From Catonia carolina (taxonomy: Eukaryota > Arthropoda > Insecta > Hemiptera > Achilidae), in NCBI GenBank assembly GCA_035578175.1, contig JAQMRL010000006.1:65022001-65086000 (forward strand): DNA of 64,000 bases, written 5' to 3'. The notes beneath the pieces are model-generated. The model was not told the DNA's origin and made no database searches. It saw nothing but the letters and a program-made list of their open reading frames with translations. Positions 22,314-32,490 of this stretch are shown here, piece by piece. Position 1 is the stretch's first letter, and each line of letters starts with the position of its first letter. The position numbers and the translations under genes are program-made.

Positions 22314-22472
22314 ATATATTTACCCAAAAAATAAATAAATAACCCGCACAAGCACAGTTCTAAATTAAATAATTAGCACACATGAAAAAGCTCTTACATT
22401 ATAAAAATTATAAAATAACATGAGCACAATGCTAAACACGGTTTGTTTACGTTTTGATCCTACTGTAATTTA

Positions 22473-22800
22473 ACCCACCGGGTTGGTCTACGGGTACAGT
22501 CATCGCCAAAACCAGCTGTTTAACAGCTGATTTTCGGAGACGAAGGTTCCTGGTTCAAATCCTAGTAAAGGTAGTTACTTTTATACGGATTTGAATGCTA
22601 GACAGTGGTTACCGGTGTACTTTGATGGTTGCGGTTCAATTAACCATACTCTCTCAGGAATGGTCGACCTGAGTCTGTACAAGACTATACCTCATTGACA
22701 CGTCATACACATCATCCTCATCTCATTGGGTCAAGGGGTTGCTTATTGTTCTAAATTGAACAGATTGCAACGTACAGAAATTAGGGATTACAAAAAAAAA
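22473..22800 (+). mobile_element. tRNA-derived SINE A, full length
   Basis: Complete head with box A-like 'tggtctacggg' and box B 'ggttcaaatcc', body and a 9-base A tail (22792-22800). Flanked by the 12 bp direct repeat 'tactgtaattta' (22461-22472 and 22801-22812), at the same target sequence as the adjacent jockey. Confidence 0.92.
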
Positions 22801-22912
22801 TACTGTAATTTATATTAAAATGGTTGGCAGGATCCTTTCAAAAAATTTTTTGTACATGATTTTTTAAAAGTTCTATTCTTGCTGTTTTAGCAATTTACTA
22901 CTTTTTTCTGCT

Positions 22913-23138
22913 TTTAACCTTACAGTTTAACAATCAACAGTTAAATGAACCACCGAGATGCCTACTAAGTATTTATTTGAAATACTATTTTTCCCCATAT
23001 ATCTCATACATATATCGTCATATAGAACCGTTGTATGTAAACCGGTTACAATAGTTACTTATTAGCTATGAACAGGTGTAACAACAAAAATCTTTAAAAG
23101 TTACATGAACCGCTAATGTTATAAATACTGTATGAATA
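22913..23138. other. Unassigned AT-rich sequence
   Basis: No feature recognised between element G and the next TA-flanked element. Confidence 0.5.
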
Positions 23139-23953
23139 CAGTAAAAACCTCTCCTAACGGACACCTGAAATTTACGGACTTTTTAGTTACAAAATACGAA
23201 CGTTTAATAAAAGTCTCCTAAATTTAAACACTAAGACTTCATCTGTAGAGCGACAATGGACATACAACTTATACGCCTAGTCTTATACGCCTCTGCCTCT
23301 TCTGTTCTTAGGTGCTTCAGTCATTTAATTGATTGACCATGTGATAAGAAACAAAACTATTTTTTGTAGCTCTGGAACTAGCAGATCAAGTGCAAATAAT
23401 TAACACTCCTGCTGCTATGGACATTTGCCACAAATTAAACATGTAAAACATTTCGCCGTTTCGAAAAAATATGAGGAAGTATGCCTAATGGTGGAGAATT
23501 TGCTCATGCATTTAGAAAAACAAGCGTGCAATGCGAAAGCTCAACAAAGTAAAATCACAGACTAATTTATAAAATAATTTTTAAAAACGTAATTCATCTT
23601 CTCATTCATTTTCATTTAAATAAGTGATTTTTGTTTCTTTTTCAAAAGATAAGATGTAATGTTTGTTTCACGCATTTTTTATCTAAGTTCGGTAATTAGA
23701 TTCATAGACTACATTCACAGTTCCAAATTACATATAGTGTGTAAATAGTTGATTTGACCCTTCATGTTTAATTTTTTTATTTTAACTTCAAATCGCGTAC
23801 GTTTAGTTTCCACATGTTAAAACCTTAAAACACGTAAATATCAAGATGTTATGATACCACATCTTTATTGGCTCCTTTCTTTAGAACGGACAACTCTATA
23901 AAAAGGGCATTAAGCGTGGTCCCGCTGATGTCCGCTATTCAGAGGTTTAACTG
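23139..23953. mobile_element. Pogo/Tigger-like DNA element with a SINE B insertion
   Basis: The left end 'cagtaaaaacctctcctaac' (23139 on, preceded by TA) matches in inverse the right end 'agaggtttaactg' (23941-23953), with a shared subterminal 'cggac' motif. The same ends bound the better-preserved element at 52806-53573. No transposase was recognised inside; a decayed SINE B fragment occupies about 23286-23421. The right TA is mutated. Confidence 0.65.
23286..23421 (-). repeat. SINE-like family B, 5' fragment
   Basis: Reverse fragment: 'cctctgcctcttctgttctt', 'ttgattgaccatgtgataag', 'agctctggaactagcagatc' and a degraded 5' terminus. Confidence 0.72.
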
Positions 23954-24559
23954 AATACATTTTAATAGTGTAATTAAATTTTCTTATGCTGGTATACCAG
24001 CGGATATTACATGAACTATAAATATAGAAACACAGGTTACATTTTATACAATAAAAAAGAAATATTTTGTACATAAGTTCAACACAAAAAAAATCTTTAA
24101 TTAGTATACGCCAGGTGTGAGCAGTCACCGAAGCGGTTCTTTCCTTTAAACATTGTGAACATCCTTCCCTCTCGCTTTAATACAAGATTATCTCACTCAC
24201 ACGTTATGTCTATGAACTCGTCTTGGCCATTCTCTTTAACCAAGACAAGAAGCAGACAATAGAATAAGGAGGTAAAGCAGTTACGGTTGTCCATATGGTA
24301 AGATAGTTTTTTTTCCTTTTTTTGTGCCACCCACAAACAGTGCACATTGCTCGGCTAGCCGGTTGCCGCGCGCGGGAAGACATGCTTCATTCAAACGTAA
24401 AAAAACAACGGCAAAAATTAATAACAGAATTCACGTACCAACATTGAATATATTATTGTACATTTCATTTATGTATGAATAAAAATTTATGTATCTTATT
24501 GAATTATCTAGTAAATGTAAATTATTACCGTACGAATATACTATTTTCAAATATATCTA
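23954..24559. other. Unassigned sequence
   Basis: Nothing recognised. 24350-24420 is locally GC-rich ('ggttgccgcgcgcggg'). Confidence 0.5.
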
Positions 24560-24665
24560 GTTGTTAAGGTCATCAACCGAAGGCTGGTTTGAACTTCTAG
24601 ACTTTACTTAAGTAAAATGAGGATTACCATTGCCTTCTGTAATGAGTAGAAAAGTATTGTGACAC
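24560..24665 (-). repeat. SINE-like family B, 3' fragment
   Basis: Matches the reverse of the B 3' end: 'aaggtcatcaaccgaaggct', 'acttaagtaaaatgaggatt' and 'taccattgccttct'. Confidence 0.75.
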
Positions 24666-24841
24666 TTATTGCTAAGGTCCGTTTCGGGATCTAGGTAATT
24701 AAATAATTATTACACTAAGGTTTACAATTTCAAATATTTATTACACTAAAAGATTACAAAAAAATAATAAACTAATTAAAATGACTTATTACAATAAATA
24801 ACTTGTTAATCTACTTAAAATAAATACAATTAATAATAAAC

Positions 24842-25355
24842 TTCTTCTTCTTCTTCTTTCTCTCTCCCCATGTGCCTTACAGCGTCGGGGTAGTCTCGGA
24901 CAACTTCCTCCATTGTACTCTATCCGCCGCCAATCGTCTCATTTGCCCTAGGGCCATGCCCCTTTCCTCTCCCAATCTTCGTTCCGAATCTCACTAACTC
25001 CTAGAACACTCATTTTATACCTTTTCATCTCCTCTACTATTTCCTTTTCCTTTCCAGTCAAAGTGCGTACATTCCAATTTCCAAATCGTAAATTAGGTTT
25101 GTCCAGTCTTTTCTTCCGAAAATTCCTGTCCTGTCCGAGGCTATTTATGTGACTTTGAATCCGCTTTCTCAACGTGTGGGTGATTGGCCCAACGACGTCG
25201 TTTTTGGAGTACTTCTTCGTCTGGCTCCTACCCTTTGACCTGTCCGGCTTGGGAGGCCCTGCTGGTAGTTACACTACCGCCGGCATAGCTCTCCGGGTCT
25301 TGGGAGCACGCAAGCCCCTCCACCATCTACAAGGTCCTGTACTCCCTAGGAGGGG
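24842..25355 (-). mobile_element. Internally deleted non-LTR retrotransposon (endonuclease start joined to RT end)
   Basis: A discrete 514 bp insertion flanked by the 10 bp direct repeat 'aataataaac' (24832-24841 and 25356-25365). Reading the minus strand: a GC-rich 5' region, the first ~60 residues of an endonuclease domain, a direct jump to the last ~20 residues of a reverse transcriptase, then a (GAA)n-type tail. Its intact duplication and both ends show that the short form itself was inserted. Confidence 0.8.
24948..25172 (-). pseudogene. Endonuclease N-terminal fragment of a non-LTR element
   Basis: A 74-codon frame with LRFGNWNVRTLTGKEKEIVE, then MKRYKMSVLGVSEIRN, the opening of an AP-type endonuclease: the N of 'WNVR' and the E of 'SEIR' correspond to active-site residues. 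It is what database entries often call an endonuclease-reverse transcriptase. The frame stops after 'ERKGAWP'. In an overlapping frame MALGQMRRLAADRVQWRKLS (about 24960-24900), the C-terminal end of the reverse transcriptase, follows, so everything between was deleted. No catalytic protein can result. Confidence 0.82.
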
Positions 25356-25365
25356 AATAATAAAC

Positions 25366-25931
25366 AATAAATAACTTAATAACTCAGCTCTACTTACAAT
25401 CACCTTTATAATACACAAACATACAAAACACAGAAATTGAATTCACAAAAACTGCACATTAACTTTACAATACACACACAACAAAGGCAGTATACCAGTC
25501 GTCGACCAACACAATGCTCGGAATAGTTAACCTGTTATTACAACCCGATATTCGCTCGTCGAAGATCAAACGGATACTACTCTCCGGACCGCGCACGGGG
25601 GTCTCTTTATATACCTTTTTACAAAGATAGTTCGAGAAGAGGATAGAACAACATGCAAAAATAAAGTACAAAAAATAATTCTTTATTAATGAGTGCTAGA
25701 AAAATCCGTTGTAAACAGGTCAACAATAGGTCTTTTGTAAATAGAAAACGTAAACAACCTGCCCCCTCATAATAGCTGTACACGATAGTTATTACAACTT
25801 CTATGAATAGACATACCTTTATGGTTACAACCGTCATTTATTGTTGCTATGGTGTGTTGTGATTGTTATTCAATTATTATTTTTATGAATGAAATTCTGG
25901 AACCTTCGCGAACGATCCGGTCGATTCTGTC
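25366..25931. other. Unassigned sequence
   Basis: No gene or repeat family recognised. Confidence 0.5.
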
Positions 25932-26106
25932 ACAGTATGCTTATCAGCATGCCACGCCTTCTGAAAAGCAACTACTTTCTACCCTGCAAATGCCACCTTG
26001 ACTTCATTGACGACAGAGTCTGGCTGTATAATGATTTCATTACTCAGGAGATAACTTTGATTAGTATCTTTTACACCTGTCACTTTTCTGTTCTTAAATG
26101 CTTCTT
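25932..26106 (-). repeat. SINE-like family B, middle fragment
   Basis: Reverse fragment with 'tatgcttatcagcatgcc', 'aaatgccaccttgacttcat' and 'agagtctggctgtataatga', ending 'ttctgttcttaaatgctt'. Confidence 0.78.
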
Positions 26107-26739
26107 TACAGTTTTATTTCTTTCTTTATAGTAGAAAAATTTGTTTTATTTTGATTCCTTCTACCATGTTCCAATCAAGCGAAGAAAGAGTAGAAGAGTT
26201 TTTGTTTGGAAAACTGTCAGATCGCAGGTATAAAATCAGCTAGCGCCTTTGTAGTCCGTTAGTTGTTACTTGAATTATGAATGGAAAGTGTTGTCGGGCC
26301 GTTCTAAATAGTATCGTTAAGGAACCGGTTGTAAATTACATTAATAGTGAGCGTGCGTACGGGTAGTATAAATTGGTTTTGGACAGGTAAATCAGTTGTT
26401 TTGATTGTGGAGTGACAAGGTCTTTAATTAGTCAAGTTTAGTTTTTAAGCATTATGTTTTGTATTTAATTTAATTGAAGTAATCTCTGTATTTGGTAGTA
26501 GTCTAAATTTTAATTAATAATTGCATCAATAATCAATAAATAACTGTTATAAATTTAAAGAACGTCTGTTTATTATTTATTATACAGAGATCCCGAACGA
26601 ACCTTGGCTTAGATGTTACAAAATGTTTGATTCTAGTACTATCGTAGATATAACCCTCCCTCCCTACACATAGAGTATGCGCTATGTCTGCTGAAATACT
26701 TGGGAGGCCCTGTACTCTAATGGTAGACTAAACAATACA
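26107..26739. other. Unassigned; weakly promoter-like stretch
   Basis: Contains 'ggtataaaatcagc' near 26227, a start-like 'cgttagttgttact' about 30 bases downstream and 'aataaataactg' near 26535. The order is that of an insect retroviral-type LTR, but no target duplication or second copy was found, so I do not call it one. Confidence 0.3.
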
Positions 26740-27215
26740 ACCTATTTACTCTACCTATATTTAACCTTAACTTGAAAAATATTGGTTTAGGATTTTTTAA
26801 CATATTTTTATCGTTAAAAATGCAGTAAGATTGAAGAGAACCCACCAGGTTGGTCTAGAGGTAAAGTCGTCGCCAGAATCAGCTGATTTTCGGAGACGAA
26901 GGTTCCTGATTCAAATCCTAGTAAAGGTAGTTACTTTTATACGGATTTGAATACTAGACTGTGGTTAACGGTGTACTTTGATGGTCGGGGTTCAATTAAC
27001 CATACTCTTTCAGGAATGGTCGGCCTGGGTCTGTACAAGACTACACCTCATTTACACGTCATACACATCATCCTCATCTTATTGGGTCATGGGGTTGCTT
27101 ATTGTTCTAAATTGAACAGATTGCAACGTACACAAATTAGGAAAAAAAAATGAAGAGAAAATAGTCATAAAATGTGAAAAACTATGCTGGGGGAATAACA
27201 GGAAAGACCCAAAAA
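26740..27215. repeat. Element E arm, interrupted by SINE A
   Basis: 'ctatatttaaccttaacttg', 'tttttatcgttaaaaatg', then after the SINE 'aaatgtgaaaaactatgctg' and 'ggggaataacaggaaagacc' match the arm of element E at 4331-4484 in inverse. Confidence 0.68.
26841..27150 (+). mobile_element. tRNA-derived SINE A, full length
   Basis: Head with box A 'tggtctagagg' and box B-like 'gattcaaatcc', body and A9 tail. Flanked by the 9 bp repeat 'tgaagagaa' (26832-26840 and 27151-27159). A 14 bp head deletion removes one arm of the 'cagctgtttaacagctg' palindrome. Confidence 0.9.
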
Positions 27216-27802
27216 TTGTTCATAAAAAAATTTAGATTTAAGAATATCTGGACTTAATTTTTCCAGGGATAACTGAATATTCAATGTGGTGAACTGTATT
27301 TTCTCCTAATACAAGTAGAACTATAAAACTACATAATGGATTAAAACAGCTAAAAGTAGAATATAAAACTGAATTAGGGTTAAACAACCGCCCAGGCCTA
27401 GCTAACTAAAAACAAAACTCATTAGCGAACAACACAAAGTTAAGTTTAGTTTAGTTAAACATTCAACATTACCGTAATTCTAAAACTTTTACACGCTTTT
27501 GAATAGCAAAAGGTTTAACTCTTACAGGAAAAGAGTAATCAATTAAAACGACGACTGCAGTAAATGTTATTTATATTTAGCCTAATTTAAATCTAATAGT
27601 CTTGGTAGGTCATGGCAATACACTTCACTACTAGGTCAAGGTTTCGATTCCTGCCGGAAAATTTTCACTTAGCTCTTATACGCAGAATTTTTGGTACTTA
27701 TAGGTTATTTAGAAACCGTAGGCTACTGGAATAGTTTAAATTCAAGGGCACATTGAACCAGGTAGCACAGTGATTTCCGACTGTTGGAGGGGATACAAAA
27801 TA
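27216..27802. other. Unassigned sequence
   Basis: A tRNA-like 'ggtttcgattcctgcc' (27637-27652) resembles a box B, but no convincing cloverleaf surrounds it. Nothing else seen. Confidence 0.4.
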
Positions 27803-28581
27803 CAAAAATCTGGTGTGAAACACTCACACAACTTTCTCTTGCCCCAGTGCAAATAATTAACAATAAAGCTAACATTAGTAATAAAACATTAGAAATAAAT
27901 AAAAAACTAACCTCAATAAACATAACCTAATTTTAATCATATACGAAAGACGCAAAATGAAAATCAACCTCAGTTTGGCCTAAAAATACGAAAAATCACT
28001 CTTTCACGCTCAACTAGGCTCTGTAGAGAAAAATGCTCTAAATAAAAGTTGTAGATCTTTTAATTTTCTATAAATTTGATAGTAAACACTTTTATCATAA
28101 AATGAATACTAAGGCCGAAATCTTAAAAAAATCAATTTTTCACAGGTTTTCGTGAGAAAAAACCAGAAAATCGCTAATTACCGCTAAACTAAGTGTTATA
28201 CAAAAAAAAAGTTTGAAATAAAAGTTGTAGAATTTTTAATTCTCTACATTTTTTATTATATAAACTTTTGCGCTATAATACATATTAAAGCCGTAATCTT
28301 AAAAAAACACTTTGTTTACGTGAAAACACCCTCACCAAGAATTTCAGCAAACATGGCGCCTACTTTTAACTTGTAGAGAATAAAAAATTGAGTAAATAAG
28401 GCGATTTTTAAAAAAATCGTAGGACCAGTTTTTGAGAAAATCGCAAAAAAGTGAAAAATGATACGAATAAACTACTACTTCCGGTTGACCGATTTTGATG
28501 AAAATTATCGTGTCGGGTCCGGTAGTGGTATGTAACTTAAGTTTCAAGTTCGTACGTTGTTCCATTCTTGAGATATTCTGT

Positions 28582-28618
<37 letters not shown>

Positions 28619-28754
28619 AATCGCTAAAAACATGTTTTTTGGGTTCAGGGGGTCTGAAAACGTATAGATCCGGTGAAAACTCGATTTCGAAAAATCGACA
28701 TGAAAACAATACTTTCCTTCCTATATATTCATATAGTCAAAAGAAAGTAAAAAG
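27803..28754 (-). repeat. Family C repeat, full length
   Basis: Reverse copy from 'caaaaatctggtgtgaaaca' to 'aaaagaaagtaaaaagg'. It has both subrepeats, the 'catggcgcctac' block and a pure (CA)n core at about 28583-28616. Confidence 0.9.
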
Positions 28755-29146
28755 GGGACGAGTTTTCAAACACTTCACGGTGAATCATAACTATAATTTC
28801 TTTAACCCAGAAACTGGAGCGAATTTATACAGGGAGTAGAACGCATTTGTGGATTAGCAAAATAAGAAAGACAGAGGTACAGAGCTTGCCATCACTCGGA
28901 TTCTTACCTCGGAAAAAACATGTAGCGGTTAGCAGCGGCGGCAAAAGGCGGAAATCGCTACTATTTGTCTGTGTTGTGGAAAGAATATAGTTCGCGGAGA
29001 GACTGGGAGTATACTACAATGCCAAAAAACATTTTTCTTATTTTTTTTTATTCATAAAATTAATTAATAATGCACTTATATAATACAAAAAAATTATATT
29101 ATATTATAATATTTTTTATACTTATATTTATTGTCCCTGCCCATAA
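28755..29146. other. Unassigned sequence
   Basis: Nothing recognised. Confidence 0.5.
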
Positions 29147-29529
29147 CAGACAGGTGGAGAGTCAAATGATTTACTCTCAATCTGTTCATTGCAGGGCTAA
29201 AATAAATAGTTCCGTTTCTTATCACATGGTCAGCCAATTAAATGACTGAATCATTTAAGAACACAAGAGATAAAGGTGTAAAATACACTAATCAGAGTTA
29301 TCTCCTCTGAAAGTAATAAATTTCATTATACAGCCAGACCCTGTGGTGAATGAAGTAAAGGTGTCATTTGCAGAGTGGAAAATATGTGCTTTTCAGAGGG
29401 CCCGGCATGCTGATAAGTGTACTTTTCCATTCAGTGAGGAAGGCATGGTAAACCACCTCACTCCTCGTTTTACTTAGTAAAACCTCTACAGGTTCAAACC
29501 AGCTTTTCGGCTGATGACCTAAACAACAT
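29147..29529 (+). repeat. SINE-like family B, full length
   Basis: Forward copy from 'ctgcccataacagacaggtg' to 'gatgacctaaacaaca', with low divergence. Confidence 0.9.
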
Positions 29530-29890
29530 TTATTGTCCAGTGAAATTTTCAGGTACATGGAACCATTAAAAATTTATTTTAAGATTTTCTGTAAATTCCA
29601 TTTTTCTGAATTTTTTTTTTAATTTTCGTTCACAACATCATTTCTTTATTTCTACCCGACAGAATGCAAGGAAATTTTAATTTTTTTTAACATTACAAAT
29701 CCCAATTTAAACTGAACCTGTAAGAGAGACGATAAAATTCCCTACTAAATTTTTTTTTGTTTGGGTTGATTATTAAAAAGTACATAACGTAAATCATTAG
29801 CAACATCAAGTTTGCATCGATACTTTATTTTTATTGCAACAAGTGCTGAAAACACATTTTCGCAAAAATCGGTCCTCGAGAAAAGGTAAG
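29530..29890. other. Unassigned AT-rich sequence
   Basis: Several T-runs; no gene or family match. Confidence 0.5.
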
Positions 29891-30089
29891 TACTGTCTGT
29901 CTATAACTTGATGGCGCCCAGAGGGGAGCAGAATCGGCCCGCTACTAGCATTCTCAATAGCACTTCATTATGTACCAATTCCAGTGTACTAGTTAGTAGT
30001 AGTACATAATGAAGTGTCATTGAGAAAGCTAGTAGTGGGCCGATTCTGCTCCTCTCTGCGGGAGGCCATCACGTTATAGACAGATAGTA
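29891..30089. mobile_element. MITE-like element with ~85 bp terminal inverted repeats
   Basis: 29891-29975 ('tactgtctgtctataac...') is inverted at 30002-30089 ('...gttatagacagatagta'), including 'gcagaatcggccc' and 'cacttcattatgtac'. The loop is only about 26 bp. Non-coding. The superfamily is not determined because the target duplication is unclear. Confidence 0.8.
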
Positions 30090-30169
30090 GACGTGCGGAC
30101 GGCAAAGCTATCTCGAGGTCCCTCCCCTTGATTTGTCTTCAAACTCCTTTGAGGGAAAATTTGTTCTAG

Positions 30170-30255
30170 AGGATGTACTAAGTAAAACGAGGAGTAAGGT
30201 GGTTTATTTAAACACCCCACTGAGTGGAAAAGCACAATTTTCCACTCTGTTCATA
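30170..30255 (-). repeat. SINE-like family B, short fragment
   Basis: 'actaagtaaaacgaggagta', 'aggtggtt' and 'ccccactgagtggaaaagca' match the reverse of the B 3' third. Confidence 0.7.
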
Positions 30256-30284
30256 TCAATTACTGCTAATGCAAACAATGTGAA

Positions 30285-30363
30285 AAAATAGGAAACCTGA
30301 CCTAGAATCGAACCCGGGACCAAGGCGTAAAAGCCAGTTGCGCTGACCACTTACGCCAGGGGA
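30285..30363 (-). repeat. tRNA-derived SINE D head, or tRNA pseudogene
   Basis: Read on the minus strand: 'ctggcgtaagtggtcagcgc' (box A-like), 'aactggcttttacgcc', then 'cccgggttcgattctaggtc' (strong box B). It matches SINE D (50926-51078). Acceptor-stem pairing is poor, so a functional tRNA is unlikely. Confidence 0.68.
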
Positions 30364-31260
30364 CATTCATACTTTATTATAATTAGTTCTATTATTACAA
30401 TGTCTGTAACTATTTTAGATCTGACAGGAAAAGTTACCATGGAACGAAATCATTTTAAATGTTTTAAAAGACAAAAACTGAAAAATTATAAACAAAAATG
30501 AATGAATGCGAACCAGGACATTCATGTTCGTTATATTTCCTGAGCTATAAAATTGTCATTAAAATTTTTACCATTTAAAAAGTTAATCACTTTTTAATCA
30601 CAAAATAATTTCAGCACAATAGTTTTTGTTATTAATATATATATTTAAAAAAAAACATTATTTATACGGTAGTTGATTTTTTAATTCGTTATTGATGTTA
30701 TATGTGTAAACGACGAAGAGAATTAGGTTAGTGGGCCGTTAAATCAAACTGTAATTTTCCTGCGTAATGTAAATGCAATTGGTTAATATATATTACATAT
30801 AAACACGAATTTAATTATAATTTGATTTCCAATTAGTGTTTCTAATCTGGATGAAATCAACTGGAAAGAGAAAAACATGGTTTCATATTGGCAAAAGTGA
30901 AACAACATTCGATTCGAGTTAAATTTTTCCTTTTTTTTGTACAGGTTCTCGCTATTTTAATGATAAAATAAGAAAATATTTAAACTAATCTTTAGGTTTC
31001 ATAACCCCTGAAGCCAAAACGTTGTTTTACTTTAGGATTTGTATCAGTTTGTTATTCATACTACAGCAAAAACCATACAATAACATAGCATTAGATTAAC
31101 AGATTAACAACCAACAACCATAATCATAAACTCAACTAAATGAGAAAAATTCCTTTCACGGGACGACGGGTCTCATACGGCTGGTGGCAATTTTTCTAAA
31201 TAAAAGAAGTCGGCCCGAGAAGTCACGTTGCGTATTCTTTCAGTTATCCTTCCTCAAAAT
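30364..31260. other. AT-rich stretch, nothing recognised
   Basis: No supported coding, RNA or repeat signal. Confidence 0.5.
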
Positions 31261-32337
31261 GAAATCAAGCCCACTAAAGAAAAAGCTCAGTAAGAAAGCT
31301 ACTGTTTAAGAGGAATCGAATAAAACACTGTTTTTATTCTAAGTTCCGACTTTGATTTTTTGACTTCCGGTCAAAACCGCAACTTCAACCCCAATGATTC
31401 TGTATCTACTCTTTAAGAGGAAACGAATGACAATATTTTTGTTTCCGAATTCTGACTTTGATTTCTTGACTTCCGAGCGAAACCGAAACTTTAAACCCAA
31501 TGCTTTCGGTTTACTCTTTAAGAGGAATCAAATGACACTATTTTCGTTCCTACTTCCGACTTTGATTTTTTGACTTCCGGTAGGAACCGTAACTTCAAAT
31601 GATTTCCGTATCTACTATTTAAGATAAATCGAATGACCCTATTTTTTGGTTTCCAAATTCCGACTTTGGTTTCTAAACTTCCAGTTTTAATCCACTTTCG
31701 GTCAAAACCGGAACTTCAAACCCGATCCAGCACCACTCATTTTTTGTGTAGATTACGAATCCGAAAACCGTTTGTTGCTATTTCTTGTAGTTTCTGACAT
31801 CTGGATGTGACGGACGGACATCGGAAAATGCTGACAATTAAAAATTGCTACCTATAATAAAATTTTCAGATTTCCTGATTTTGTAACAATATTTAGCCAT
31901 ACCCATTTACGCCAAAAGATATAATACATTTACAACTAAAAGCTGAATGAAAAAGCTACACTTTTTAAAAGGAATCGAAACTATTTTCGTTTCCTAATTC
32001 CGATTTCTTGACTTCCGGTTAAAACTGAAATTTCAAATTCAATGATATCTTCTCTTTAAGAGGAATCGAATGACACTATTTTTGTTTTCAAAATCCCACT
32101 TTTATTTCTTGACTTCCGTTTTTGGCCACTTTCGGTCAAAACCTGTACCTTCAAACCCAATCCAGGCCCACTACTGTTTTGTGTAGATTACGAATCCGAA
32201 AACTGTTTGTTGCTATCTCTTGTAGTTTCTGACATTTGGGTGTGACGGACAGACACATCGGAAAATTATCTATGATAATTGAAAATTCCCACCAATAATA
32301 ATTAAATTTTATTATTTCCTTATTTTTTACAATTTTC
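31261..32337. repeat. Minisatellite with ~105 bp units inside a ~435 bp higher-order duplication
   Basis: 'tttaagagg' starts units at 31304, 31412, 31517 and 31618 (last as 'tttaagata'), each followed by 'ttgacttcc' and 'aacttcaaa' blocks. A second block has units near 31964 and 32055. The flank 'tgtgtagattacgaatccga' occurs near 31745 and 32180, giving the ~435 bp period. A 73-codon minus frame here is not a gene. Confidence 0.8.
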
Positions 32338-32490
32338 ACCCATACAAATTCATTCCGAAAGCTATAATACATTTACTACAATTCACAATGTACGAAGTGG
32401 AAGAAATTGATCTACCCAAGTATGGCTAAAAAAACCATGCCCTAGAGAGTTGGTGATCATCTCTTCTTTAAATTTAAAAAACAGTACAAC
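32338..32490 (+). repeat. Repeat F
   Basis: Terminal part of the ~435 bp higher-order unit. Also present alone at 7072-7195 and weakly near 38180-38240. Confidence 0.65.

Larger units (their letters stand above)
18121..22460 (-). mobile_element. Full-length jockey-clade non-LTR retrotransposon
   Basis: About 4.34 kb, minus strand. The 3' end is a 32-33 base poly(A) (T-run 18120-18152) and a ~137 bp 3' UTR. Two ORFs follow the jockey plan: ORF1 (nucleic-acid-binding, zinc knuckles) and ORF2 (endonuclease plus reverse transcriptase, no RNase H). The target-site duplication 'tactgtaattt' flanks it (18112-18122 and 22461-22471). Both frames are open, so it could be a young or even competent copy. 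The 5' UTR is about 147 bp (22314-22460). Confidence 0.93.
17672..22912. repeat. Long palindromic (foldback) element G, interrupted by jockey and SINE A
   Basis: 17775-18120 is a near-perfect inverted repeat centred near 17947. Its outer arm continues: 17679-17783 is inverted at 22801-22908, sharing 'gtagtaaattgctaaaa', 'gcaagaata' and 'ggatcctgccaacc'. Removing 18121-22812 restores one palindrome of roughly 540 bp with arms near 265 bp. The jockey and SINE A insertions both lie at the sequence 'tactgtaattt' in the right arm. No coding capacity in the arms; it resembles a foldback-type or long-TIR MITE. Confidence 0.85.

Noticed and set aside
27605..27660. tRNA gene or pseudogene
   Set aside because: Only a box B-like sequence is present; no matching D-arm, anticodon arm or acceptor stem.
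31261..32337. CRISPR-like array
   Set aside because: Units are ~105 bp, diverged, contiguous without unique spacers and in eukaryotic DNA.
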